Below, in pieces: positions 1 to 10,703 of a DNA stretch of 64,000 nucleotides. Every line of letters begins with the position of its first letter. Positions within the stretch are counted from its first letter, which is position 1. The translations under genes were made by a program, and so were the position numbers. Below the pieces are notes generated by a model, which was not told the DNA's origin, made no database searches, and worked only from the letters and a program-made list of their open reading frames with translations. The DNA is from Metaphire vulgaris (Eukaryota > Annelida > Clitellata > Crassiclitellata > Megascolecidae): positions 5,824,684 through 5,888,683 of the forward strand of contig CM030861.1 of NCBI GenBank assembly GCA_018105865.1, read 5' to 3'.

Positions 1-914
1 TCAGGTGTTTATTTACTAAGCATCTGCTGTACTAGCCATTTTAATTGTTTTCAGAAAATTGTAACAATCATAATTAAGTTTCACTGTTATGAGGTAGTCT
101 TAGAGATATATACCTGTAGGCGTTTAGTAAATGTACTTCTGTACACATGTACAGCTAACCTCTTTTGACCTTGTAATTTGGATTCTTTTAATTATAATAA
201 ACGTTCTGATTACTTTCCAGTTATCAACCTCTCGGTAGCTGGCTATTGCTGATAACTTGTCATATACAATCATGAGCAACAAATGTTTTTCTTATATTAA
301 ATCTTTTCCTTAACTCTCCACAGAACATAATTCAAAACATTGTTTCTTGCTTGAAACACATAAAACAGAAGTAGTAGCAATGTTCTGAGTGAAAACGAAT
401 ATACTGTCTCTTGTGCATAACTCTATCCACACGAATAACGAAATCACTATGCGCAACTTAATGCGTTTATCAATACATTATCAAACGCCACTATCATCTT
501 TATCCATGACATTATTGAACATTATACTGTATATATCGAACATTATACTTTATCAAACATTATCTCCACTTCTCTCTCTCTCTCCCCGACATCACCCCAC
601 AACCTTCCTTTCTTGCGACTTCAACCCGACTGCCCTCTGTCATCTCTTCTTGTTCACGCTCACATACACTCCCACTGTGTATGCCAATCATATCATCAGT
701 CAATCAAACTGTGCAATATAATTGCAATAATCACTACAAATATGTCATCTTAACTATTCTTACAATATAACAGCATATATTTAAATAAAAACACATCACT
801 TTATGACACATTCCACGATTGTCCACACTCGGTCTTGTTGTCATATTCTTTGTACATTGTTAGCTCATCCACCTTGGAAAAGCATATGTTGGTGATGATC
901 TGTTGTTGCTTTTA

Positions 915-1262
915 TCTATTCTATTCTATTCTACACGACAATTTATATAGCATGGGGTAACATAGCTGAGGTCAAAGTCAAGAGCGCTTTACATAGAGCA
1001 ATCGTACGATCTTTTAAAGAGGTGCGTCTTGAGTTTGATGGCGAACAACTCGAAGGAGGTGACCGCAGTCACCGAGTCCTGGAGCACGTTCCATAACAGA
1101 GGGTTGCCTCATGTCACGGATCTCTCCCCGAATTTCGCGGTCTTCGATGGAGGGAGGGGCATGTAGTAAGAGCCGCATGCTGGATCTCAGTTGAAGATGT
1201 TGATCATTCATCGTTGGCCGGTGCACCAGGGCTGATAGGTACTCTGGACAGGTTGGATCATG
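915..1262 (-). mobile_element. L2-like LINE 3' fragment
   Basis: Read on the minus strand this is the C-terminal end of a LINE ORF2, with the pattern 'LWNSL..' followed by the 'KTHLF' end, then a short 3' UTR and a tail of (AGAAT) units at 915-934. It is closely similar to the plus-strand LINE ending at 58.68 kb, which has the same protein end and the same AGAAT tail. The copy is 5'-truncated and has no complete domain. Confidence 0.75.
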
Positions 1263-2456
1263 TAGGACTTATCTGGACTGTAGTTTCCACCCCATCCTTA
1301 GCCACACACACACACGCACTTGAGTGCACACATGCACACAATATTATTGGGCTGAACCACCTGCTGTGCATTTAAGCAAAACATGTATGCTATGGTATCT
1401 GTCTTCTTACTGTATATTCCTGGTTATCTGTTTAGTTAACCTCTGATATTATATTCTTCTTCAAGTTCTCTGCAATGTACTCTGGTCCTTTTGGTAATGT
1501 CATCATTCAGTTCTGCATTGTGCTCTTTCTTTCAGCATTGTTTGGTCATTGCTGTTGGTTTCTTCATCTGCCATTGCCGCTTGGTAGCATGACTGTAGGT
1601 CTTCCCTTTGGTTTTTTATCCTTGTAGTGTAGTTGTATCCTACATTTCATCCTTGTAGTTGATATCCTAATGTAATTAATTATCGGCAATGAGTCAGTCA
1701 CCTCTTAAACCATGACCCATCCATTGGTGTAATGTAGCTGAATATTTGAATAGCGTCTATTCTGAAGAATCACTCAGAAGCACTCCTGCTGCGATTACAG
1801 CATATCGATAAAGAGATAAGTTTTAAGTCGTTTCAAAAAGAGGGCCCTAGAATCAGCATGAGCATGTTATCTTATTGTTTCCATTGCCTAAATGTTACAA
1901 TTCTCTCCTCATTGGCATCCATGGTTTATTTTCAAAAGGCCCAAGTCATTCCATGCAGGGTTTTAGTCTACCTTTTGAAACTTTGGCTAAATTTTAATAG
2001 ATAATTTATTTCATAATTTTATGTGATGTTATGTCTTAGACCTTTACCTGCTCATTTATTTGTAATGTAATGTATAATGGATGAGTATTATTAGGGCAAA
2101 CTGGAAAAGGCTTAAAGCCTTTAACAAGTCACCTAAGCTTAATTCTACAACTACCTGTGAAGTTGATAATATAATTATTATGATCGACTTAATTAAGGCG
2201 TTGGTCTACCTGTATCAATTGGAATACTCTGGACATTTTCAATATTCAGAGATTGTTAATGATATCAGGTGTGTCTATTGGGTGTGTGGCAGTGCCATTA
2301 TGAAAGAATAATCATTAAATTGCCTTTATTGGGGTTTATGAAATTAACATCTGGTTCATGATATGTGTTTTATGGTGCCAAGGATATGGTGGTCGACCTC
2401 ATGGCTTTTTATTGGAATAAATGTGCTTTATAATTATACAGAATATGGGTCTACAC

Positions 2457-2480
2457 AGTATATGTGGCCAGTGTTAACTG

Positions 2481-2549
<69 letters not shown>

Positions 2550-2567
2550 TATGTGGCCAGTGTTAAT
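2457..2567. repeat. (TA)n array flanked by a 20-bp direct repeat
   Basis: About 60 bp of TA dinucleotides (2483-2546) sit between two near-identical copies of AGTATATGTGGCCAGTGTTA, at about 2457-2476 and 2546-2566. The direct repeat suggests that the array expanded inside a duplicated segment, or that slippage or unequal exchange duplicated the flank. Confidence 0.8.
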
Positions 2568-3122
2568 TACCGGTACAGTGTGGAACTTAGTGATGAAAAT
2601 TCTTAGTCGTGCAGGCTGTTTTCATGGTCTTCTTGGTTGGAAATTGTCAGTTGATTGTGCTGGCAACATTGTTGTCAAAGACTATTTAAAGGTGACCATC
2701 ATTTGCGTCAGATGTAGTTTGACTGGTGAATGCTCGCTTAATTATGCACCGGAAGAGAAGGCAGAGAAGGCGAATATGATGAAAGTGGCGGTTATTTAAT
2801 TTTTCAGTTGGGTTTTTTGAAATCTACAATGAAATTACTCCTGTGCTTCCTAATTACATGGTCTTTATATGGGTAAATGAGTAAAGTTGAGTTATTGTAT
2901 TATTGGAAACATTTTCTTAAATTAAGCGATTTACTAAACTAAACTGTATGTATGTACTTGGGTTATCTGCTGCATCAAGTGTAGTCGGCAATGCCACAAG
3001 AAGCTGAGATGTTCAGATTATTTTTGTGCATTTTTAAAGCAATTTTCAGAGGCAATTTTCAAGTATACATATTAAAATTATAAGTGAATTATGTACAAAA
3101 GCCTTTCCAACTTCATTGCTTC

Positions 3123-3297
3123 TGCATATGAGGGGTGCAGTAGTGGTAGAATTCTTGTCATGCAACTGGAGGGGAGTGGGTTTGAATCTGACCCTAGCCA
3201 CTGTGTAGTGACTTGGGGCAATTTGTTCACCCTCAGTTGCTCTGCACTTAAATTTCTTCACTTTGTGAATGACTTGATGTGCATTGACAACCATGTA

Positions 3298-3329
<32 letters not shown>

Positions 3330-3335
3330 TTGTAA
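3123..3335 (+). mobile_element. tRNA-derived SINE candidate
   Basis: The 5' part has a box A-like stretch (GTAGTGGTAGAATTC) followed about 30 bp later by a box B-like GGTTTGAATCTGACC, the arrangement of a pol III promoter in a tRNA-related SINE. The 3' part ends in TGAATGACTTGATGTGCATT, then about ten TAA units. That same 3' motif ends a LINE fragment at 46.06-46.10 kb, suggesting a SINE mobilised by the LINE through a shared tail. No clean target-site duplication was identified. Confidence 0.6.
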
Positions 3336-3480
3336 TTTTTTTTATTTTAGAGTATTCACTTATCCTCAGTACTCCAGTTGCTGTGCTTTTATTTACCCCG
3401 GTAGTTGCTTCATCTGGTTTTACGTTGTTATTATTATTTGTGCATCTAACTTGCACTTTTATTTACAGTCTGCTGTGTTT

Positions 3481-4028
3481 GATCTTTAGGCAGTAGTGCT
3501 TGTATTTGACCTTTAGGTGGTACTGTTTGTATTTGACCTTTAGGTGGTACTGTTTGTATTTGACCTTTAGGTGGTACTGTTTGTATTTGACCTTTAGGTG
3601 GTACTGTTTGTATTTGACCTTTAGGTGGTACTGTTTTATTTGACCTTTAGGTGGTACTGTTTGTATTTGACCTTTAGGTGGTACTGTTTGTATTTGACCT
3701 TTAGGTGGTACTGTTTGTATTTGACCTTTAGGTGGTACTGTTTGTATTTGACCTTTAGGTGGTTCTGTTTGTATTTGACCTTTAGGTGGTACTGTTTGTA
3801 TTTGGCCTTTAGGTGGTACTGTTTGTATTTGACCTTTAGGTGGTACTGTTTGTATTTGACCTTTAGGTGGTACTGTTTGTATTTGACCTTTAGGTGGTAC
3901 TGTTTGTATTTGACCTTTAGGTGGTACTGTTTGTATTTGACCTTTAGGTGGTACTGTTTGTATTTGACCTTTAGGTGGTACTGTTTGTATTTGACCTTTA
4001 GGTGGTACTGTTTGTATTTGACCTTTAG
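3481..4028 (+). repeat. 27-bp minisatellite of the splice-acceptor region
   Basis: Twenty near-perfect tandem units lie directly against the calcineurin exon at 4029. Each contains TATTTGACCTTTAG followed by GTGGTACTGTTTG. The junction of the real exon is the same sequence (CTTTAG, then GTGGTTCTGTTTC), so the array is an amplification of the intron-end/exon-start boundary. Counting the first diverged copy (CTTTAG ending at 3489) and the true one (4028), there are 21 candidate acceptors spaced 27 nt; one unit near 3640 lacks one base. In the exon reading frame each unit contains TGA, so use of any upstream acceptor would insert a stop. Both strands are open in other frames, but those frames are by-products of the repeat. 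Confidence 0.93.
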
Positions 4029-4364
4029 GTGGTTCTGTTTCTGCTCGCAAAGAGGTCATTCGTAACAAGATACGTGCCATTGGCAAAATGGCCAGAGTAT
4101 TCCAAGTTCTCAGGTACTTATGGGCATGTGGCTATTTCACTGGTATATGCCTTATACATCAGAATATTTTTATCATAGGTGTTGTGATATATTAAAATTA
4201 TTTCTATTTTTGAGCAAAAGTTATTTCTGATATTCAAATTTTCTGGATTTTTTGTTTTTGATTCTATTCTTTTAAATTTTCTTCAGGGTATTTCTCAGAT
4301 AGTGTTTGATTTTCAGTTAGAATATGATATACCTACTATGCTTTCATGCACATTGCACTCATAG

Positions 4365-4423
<59 letters not shown>

Positions 4424-6906
4424 ATAAGCAAGGAGCATGCACAAGTAGCATAGTGCACATATGGAACCTTGAGAATGACCTGTGATTTTGCAGAAAGTGT
4501 ACTTGCCTGAAAGTGCTTTCCTGAAATATGAATTTGGATTGTCTGGCAGATGTCTTATTTAGTCATGTAGTCTGTGGTAGCTAACATGATTCATTTTCTG
4601 TTGGAAAAAATTCACCATAAAGTTAGAGATAAGTTGGGTTTTCTGTACTAAAAAGTTCATTTTCATTTAAATTTACTGAAGGGTGTCCATTAGTACTACT
4701 GTTCTGTGTATTGTCATCCATCCTGTGAGTGAATCATTATTGTGCTGATTGTAAGCTTCTAAATTTCTTTAGGAAAGAGAAAGTATAAATTTGCTAGCAA
4801 ACACTTTGCCCAAAATGCTAATTTTTTTCAGACTTTAATGATCGAATCCATGTATTGTCATATTCTTAATTTAACCCCTTAACTGGGGATCCCGGATATA
4901 TCCGTCCATTTTACATTGAGTTACAGTTAAATACTTGGTTAAGAGGTTAAGCAATGCAGTCTATGCAGGTGCTTTAAATGCTTGAATTAACGCCATAAGG
5001 GCTGTTGATTTGTCTCTTAAGAAACCAATTGTATGCTACAGTTTCTGCCCCAAAGCCAATGCTAAATAATTGTTCCGATACACTTTAATAGAACTGTCAG
5101 ACAAGTCAGAGAAATTGTTGTTTGGCTTCATCTTAGAAGTAGCCGCTGCTTGCCTTTCTATCCCTCAAGGGAATCAGCTTATCAAAGTCTTTATGGCAAA
5201 CAGCATTCTAAGACCAGTTTTATATTCATATCTGGTGGCCAAACAAATGGTCCTATGATGTTTGAACATACAGTAGACCTTCGTTATAACGTACTTAGTG
5301 GTCTGTAAAATTTATTACGTAGTGTCTGAGGTAGGCTATATCCAATGCCATCCAGTGGGCAGTGCACAACACGGAACCATACATACATTGTGGTATGTTA
5401 TAACTGAGTATACGCTATAACCAAGCCTATTATAGCGAAGTTCTACTGTAGTTACCAGGCCCATTGCATACCAACTACTGTTATGAGCTACAGTGGCAGT
5501 CAGAATTTATTTGTTGTATGTTCTAAAGCTCCATGGTGCTCCATTTAGACACTAAGGGGTACACCACATCTCTGCACCCCTCAATGTTTAAATTTGAGCA
5601 CACCAAGTGTAATGTTTACTAAGAATAAAATATTAACTACCGGGTAGTTAGTGATACTTCATAGACTTCGGATTACAGCAAAACTTACCGGTAGTTTTAT
5701 TATTTTTAAATACTGTGTTCGTCTGTAAAAAACATTTTGCTGTCATTAACCCAAAGAATTTCCTGCAAACAGGATCTGTATTGATTATGACATTGGATGC
5801 AGTGTTATAATTTTATTTGTTATAATAAGATGTTACTGTATTTGCTGTACTCTGATTTTTTCATCTTGCGGGATATTTTACAGTTGCTAATAAATTATTG
5901 TGTAAGAAGTTGACCGAAAAGTTAGTAATTTTCTTAGAAATTTGTGATCAAAGGCTTTCAGTGGATTTTAAAGTGTGATTAATTGGAAATTGGGGATATT
6001 TGGATGCACTTTTATATTCCGATGATGGTGTTGTGGCAATGAGGAAGACAGGCTTGCTGGAGCATTTCTGTGCCAATATTCCATCTAGATTCCTGTTGTT
6101 CTTTTATTTGCCATTCCGTCTTCAGCATGGTCTTTTATGTTTCGTGGTAAAGATCAAAGGTGACCGCTGTAAGTCCAAACACTGCATCCAAATATTCTTT
6201 GGTTCATATTGTGCCCCATTTCGTTTATTTTGACAGCTTACCTACAGATAATGGGCGTATTAATGAGAATCAAAGGGGTCAGCATTGCGGTCAAAACTGT
6301 TGGCTGTGCTCTTATTTATGCAGAAAACTAAATGCATAAGCACACAACCCAGACTGCTTGGTGTATGTTTGATGTTGACGCTGTTACGTGCTTGTGAAAC
6401 TTGGACTCTGGAGAAAAGCTGGCTTTGTAAAGCTGAATGCTTTTTATGTGAAGTTTTATCATAGAAGGTGTTAGAATTTATAAGTTGGTGAGATGTGATA
6501 AGAAATGCAGAATACATCCAGGTCTGAACAGACGTAAATCAGTTATGAATAAAAGTAAAGAAGCTTTATTTCTTTAAGAGAGGCAAACCTCTCTCCTTGA
6601 ACTCATCTGCAGAATTCTGGATGAAGACTTATTATTTTTAAGTGATGCCCAGAAGAATTGAAGGAATACAAATTCAAGGGAGACTTGGTAGAAGATGGTT
6701 TGATGATATGAAGAAGTAGAGCAAGACTTAGTAGGAGATGGTTTGATGATATGAAAAAGTGGTAGGCATATAGTGGAAGTTCGCATGGTTCATGGAATGT
6801 AGACTGTGGGCAGATTGTCTCCAAAATCTCTGTCTTCATTGATTAACCTCAACAGTCTAAAGAAGATGCCAGCCTACAGGAATGATGGTCATTGGTTTTG
6901 ACAGAT

Positions 6907-6985
<79 letters not shown>

Positions 6986-7302
6986 CAGTTAATAGGAATT
7001 ACATTGTTTTTACAGCTGTTAACCTTTAATAGTCTATTTGACTGATCAATGTAGGGCTTTGGTTAATTAATTGGTTATATTGCTATCATCTGTTGCATGG
7101 TGAAAGTGTGTGTGTGTGTGTGTGTCCTCTTTAAATTTTACTTCTGGTTGATTTTGTTTTAGAGAAGAGAGTGAGTGTGTTTTGCAGCTGAAGGGACTAA
7201 CACCCAATGGTCTTCTTCCGGTCGGTGCGTTGAGTGAAGGAAAGGACAGCCTTCAAACAGGTATGCAAATTTAACCGAACCAATAGTTATTTAACCTCTT
7301 AA

Positions 7303-7348
<46 letters not shown>

Positions 7349-8022
7349 TAAGAACAATAGCAGTAATTCAAGACATGCAACAGTTTTAACTTTTTGTATC
7401 TTTTGTAAAATGTAACTTACTTGTTATGCTGCCTGTGATCCTATCCAATGTTTTTCTCCTGATTTTCACTGACTATTTTGTTATTGTACATGTACATTTT
7501 AATGCAGGCCATGAGGTCTGAGTGACAACAGATAAATTAACCTTTAATATTAAACAAAAGGTAAAGATTTCACCCATACTCTAGCAGTGGGCCCAGAACT
7601 GATCTCCGGTGTCGGGCAAACAGTGACGCTTATGCCATTAATCCAGAGTAGTTGCTTTCTCCGGACCTGTATTTTCACCTTGCAACTGAATGCTGTTCCT
7701 CATTTTTACCTCTGTCTTCTTGCAAGTAAAGCTGAGTTGACACCTTAGGGACTCCAGTGGGACTAGATCCCTGTTCTGTCAGTGTGCCTCTCCAATGTGT
7801 TGCCAATCAGTCATCTCCCACCCACCCACCCACCCACTATTAAACATTAAATTCTTTACTTAATTGTTGAGTGACCATGTTTTCTTCTCTTTAGTATTGA
7901 GCGATTTCTCTCCGACTCGTAAGATCAGCGGATTTTCAGAAGCGAAGCAGCTTGACAAGGTGAACGAACGCATGCCGCCACGACCACCAACAGTTGGAAA
8001 CAACGTCGATGGAAGGCCGTAG
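4029..8022 (+). CDS. PPP3C: Calcineurin A (PP2B catalytic subunit), last three coding exons
   Basis: Three exons give the C-terminal regulatory tail of the Ca2+/calmodulin-dependent Ser/Thr phosphatase. Exon 4029-4113 encodes the calmodulin-binding helix ([20 protein letters not shown]). Exon 7163-7260 encodes the conserved [11 protein letters not shown] linker. Exon 7895-8022 encodes the autoinhibitory segment ([20 protein letters not shown]) and stops at TAG 8020-8022. Splice phases agree: the AG end of the first exon joins A to complete an Arg codon, and the final G of the second joins TA to make Val. Donors are GTACTT and GTATGC; acceptors are CTTTAG, TTTTAG and CTTTAG. The catalytic domain and calcineurin-B-binding helix must lie left of the window. 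The protein ends soon after the autoinhibitory motif, shorter than vertebrate forms. The first exon's acceptor belongs to the minisatellite array immediately upstream. Confidence 0.93.
4369..4420. repeat. (AT)n microsatellite
   Basis: An uninterrupted AT dinucleotide tract of about 50 bp in the calcineurin intron, just after the exon ending at 4113. Confidence 0.9.
4871..4950. mobile_element. Short piggyBac-like MITE candidate
   Basis: An 80-bp segment is bounded by TTAA at both ends, with imperfect inverted ends (TTAACCCCTTAAC against TTAACCTCTTAACC when reverse-complemented). TTAA target duplication and short inverted ends are typical of piggyBac-type non-autonomous elements. The element is very short, so the call is tentative. 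Confidence 0.45.
5271..5448. mobile_element. pogo/Tigger-like MITE with TA duplication
   Basis: This 178-bp element has terminal inverted repeats CAGTAGACCTTCGTTATAAC and, at the other end, CAGTAGAACTTCGCTATAA when reverse-complemented. It is flanked by TA on both sides (5269-5270, 5449-5450). The CAGTAGA..TTCG..TATAA ends are characteristic of pogo/Tigger-class Tc1-mariner elements. There is no coding sequence. It lies in the calcineurin intron between the exons ending at 4113 and starting at 7163. Confidence 0.85.
6911..6980. repeat. (TA)n microsatellite
   Basis: A 70-bp TA dinucleotide array in the calcineurin intron, 180 bp before the exon at 7163. A short (TG)n tract and, inside the next intron near 7300-7350, a (TTA)n tract follow. 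Confidence 0.9.
7298..7349. repeat. (TTA)n microsatellite
   Basis: About 17 TTA units in the short intron between the calcineurin exons ending at 7260 and starting at 7895. Confidence 0.9.
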
Positions 8023-8351
8023 CTGTTTATACCTGATGGTGGACTGGGCAGAGAGAGACGGTTGTGGGAGATGTTTTGTCGGGTTTGGGGCTATACTAAG
8101 CTTCTGCTGCTTCCCTGTGAACTAATGTTACTCCTCAACTGTAAGGAACGGACGTAGAGATGTGCCACGATACGATGGAGGTGTAAAGAGAACTCTTCTG
8201 TGGACAATGATGAATATTATTCTTTTACTTCAGATTATTGTAATTCTCTTATGTCATTTTATTATTCCATAGATCAACTTAGAAGCTGTGAGTAATTTCT
8301 GCCTCAATTCCTCCATTCGAGAGCCATAAATTCATACATGTGCACTCATAT

Positions 8352-8521
8352 CAATGTTCGATTTGCTGAGGGCTGCTTGGAGGGTTTAGCCCCCTCTGGT
8401 TAAGGATGACCCAATGTGGGCAAAAATTTTTGGTATCTGCGTGTCCAATCCCCAATTAGAGGTTGAAAATTTTAGTTTGGAGGGGTCTCACCCCCACTTA
8501 TTTTATGAAAATCGAACACTG
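8352..8521. mobile_element. hAT-like MITE in the calcineurin 3' UTR
   Basis: A 170-bp element with inverted ends (CAATGTTCGATTT and CAGTGTTCGATTTTC, the latter reverse-complemented) and an 8-bp target duplication with one mismatch (ACTCATAT at 8344-8351, ACTCATAC at 8522-8529). An 8-bp duplication and CARTG ends fit hAT. It falls between the calcineurin stop codon and its likely poly(A) signal, so it would be transcribed as part of the mRNA. Confidence 0.7.
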
Positions 8522-8622
8522 ACTCATACTTTTAAAATATTTATCAGTTATGAGTGTTTGTGTTGAACGAAGTCTAATGAGCCATTAAGTGTAAATGTAG
8601 TTTTTCATTTTCATGTTACTTA

Positions 8623-8628
8623 AATAAA
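8623..8628 (+). terminator. Candidate poly(A) signal of the calcineurin gene
   Basis: A canonical AATAAA lies 600 bp after the calcineurin stop codon, followed by a CA- and T-rich stretch suitable for cleavage. It is the first clear signal downstream. Other AATAAA-like motifs lie near 9177, so the true end may be longer. Confidence 0.55.
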
Positions 8629-8639
8629 GCACTTGTCTC

Positions 8640-9360
8640 AATAATTGGGTTTCTGAAATATGCATGCATGCAATACGCAAACCCACACAAACGCAAACAT
8701 GCATATAAGATATCATTTTTATTTTTCGTTATTATGTTTGTTTATATATTTTTACTAACAAGTGTTTATTGAAATGAAGAGTACAGCTAACTTATTCTAA
8801 TTTTGATGTTCACACAATCATGTGAAATATACTTGCATGCATTTGTACATGAATTTCACTAGTTTTGCTATTATGCACATGAACAATGCATTTTGCTTTT
8901 AACTATACTAACGATGATCACTATTTCTGAATTGTAATATGCAGTTGTTTATATTTCTGTGGCTTTTTGAACATGATGTGTACTTCTTAATATACTGTTC
9001 TTGGAATTTCCTTCTAATTATTGAGCGAGTACTTTTGTTGAAAGTTGCATTGGTACTCTGTGGTACCACTATGCCTGTAGAAAAAATGCTTTTATCTGCT
9101 ACAATTATGAATTTATGCTGCATGCTTTTGCATATACTGGTGTTTGTATATATTCTGTCTATTATAAAATTCTATAAATAAATATATATTTACGGCAAGG
9201 TAGTTTTTAAATTCTTATCGTGTGTATTTGCATTTACTGTGTCATTATTTTCACATATTGAAAGCAGAGGACTTAGTAGAACAGAATTTTTCTATTCTCT
9301 TGGACATTGTGTCAGGAATTGTCTGTACATGTGTGTGTCTTTATTCAGAGATTTCTTAGT
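8640..9360. other. AT-rich spacer, no gene seen
   Basis: Low-complexity AT-rich sequence with scattered ATG-initiated frames of 70-80 codons on both strands. None has recognisable composition or motifs. It may include the distal 3' UTR of the calcineurin gene. Confidence 0.5.
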
Positions 9361-9361
9361 A

Positions 9362-9716
9362 TTAGTGGAAATGTAATTGAATTGTTTTGCAGGACATCTG
9401 CAGTTTATCATCATCATCATCATTGTCATCATCATCATTAACTGTGGGCTCATTGCCCATTGGTATATAATACCACCTCCACAGTTTTCTGTCATTCTTT
9501 CCTTTCATTGCTCTATCACTCAGATCCTGTAAACTGTTTTCATGCCATTCTTCAATATCATCACACCATTCCTTGTGTGGTCTTTCTTTCTTATTGGCAC
9601 CCTCCGTTATTCCAAACATTAGAACTTTGATCTTTCTGTCCACTTTCATTCTGCATATGTGTCCAAAAAGATGGAGTTTCCTTTGTTTTACTCTTTGCAA
9701 CATTGTTTGCTTTGGC
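9362..9716 (-). mobile_element. RTE-like LINE, C-terminal ORF2 fragment
   Basis: On the minus strand the frame contains a sequence of the type 'KLHLFGHICRMKVDRK...' followed by 'RPHKEWCDDIEEW'. This is the usual C-terminal end of endonuclease/reverse-transcriptase LINE proteins (a 'FGHV.RM' block followed by a 'RP...W.DDI' block). No RT palm motif is present. A (TCA)n tract lies at its 3' end near 9400-9440. Confidence 0.7.
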
Positions 9717-9928
9717 TGAATGCTCTCTTATAGTTCTTCATTGGTGATCTTTTCAACCCACCCAATTCTTAGTATTCTTGTATACCATTTCCTATCAAAG
9801 GCTAGCATTTTTCTTTCTAAGCCTTTGGTGATGGTCCATGTCTCAGAAAGCTGTTAAAGATACAGGTTTCAAGTATCTTTAGCAGCTTTTTATGTGTATG
9901 CAGTCGGTCATTTAAAATTCTTTTCCTG

Positions 9929-10703
9929 TTAGAAGCCTTTAGAAACTTTGTTAATCAACTTGAGTTTGCTTAACGTTTCATTGCAATCCGATGGCAATGA
10001 TGCAATATATTCAGTGCTTGACATGCCACAGATGGGAGCATGAAAGTGACACATTGTTTGAGGATGGCTCATACTGGCAGTTGAAAATTTTTCTTTTGAC
10101 AATCGGACCACTCTACTGTTGATGCCGATGTATTTGATATGGGAAGTATTGCTTTTTTCAAGAATCAAACATTGATTATTTTGCAGAGTTCGAGTCAAAG
10201 TAACGTGCTTAGCTACTTTGTGTTTAAAGAGAACAACTATCGTTTGCATTGTTAAGCCTTTTGCTGGGTTATGACAGATTTGTTGAAACGTTTTTGGTTA
10301 AATGGAGCATTGGATGAGAAGTTGCCCACTGTCAATAGGGGCATTTATGTTTTAAACGCCAAATGGAAACTTGTGACGGTTTAGTAAAACACCAGTTTTT
10401 CTCTTTGTAGATTGGTTTTGAAAATTGTAGGAATTTGATTGATCTAGGAGCTGTAGATTTTAACTAATTTTTCTTCTATAGCAAATTGCATGTTTGATGG
10501 CTTGGTCTGCTGCAGTTGTGCCCTGATTTCTGGCTTTGAGTGATTTTGAAAAGTGTTTCTGAAAGAAACTTTACAAGTTGTATGAGTTTAACTGAATGCT
10601 CGTTATCGTTTGCAATTTGTATAGTCCAGGCATCATAATCGACTCCTGCATTGCTTTTTGTTGAGAGAACTTTATGAGTATATTTCATGAGCCTTTGTCT
10701 CAA
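9929..10703 (-). other. Unrecognised degenerate coding-like stretch
   Basis: Two minus-strand open frames (9929-10249, 106 codons; 10476-10703, 75 codons) have non-random protein-like composition, for example 'MCHFHAPICGMSSTEYIASL' and 'DYDAWTIQIANDNEHSVKLI', and are separated by a stretch with stops. They look like parts of one decayed coding sequence, probably transposon-derived. I do not recognise the family. Confidence 0.35.

Larger units (their letters stand above)
1..3480. other. Intronic or upstream sequence without recognised exons
   Basis: No calcineurin exon upstream of the array at 3.5 kb could be recognised, although the exon at 4029 needs a 5' partner. The stretch is therefore probably intron of the calcineurin gene, with its earlier exons to the left of the window. 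It holds a minus-strand LINE tail, a (TA)n array and a tRNA-type SINE, listed separately. The short open frames here show no family resemblance and do not look coding. Confidence 0.5.

Noticed and set aside
3463..4086. A 207-codon minus-strand ORF of 9-residue repeats, and a 146-codon plus-strand ORF over the same place
   Set aside because: Both are by-products of a 27-bp repeat, which keeps any stop-free frame open. The plus-strand calcineurin exon in a third frame explains the non-repeat end.
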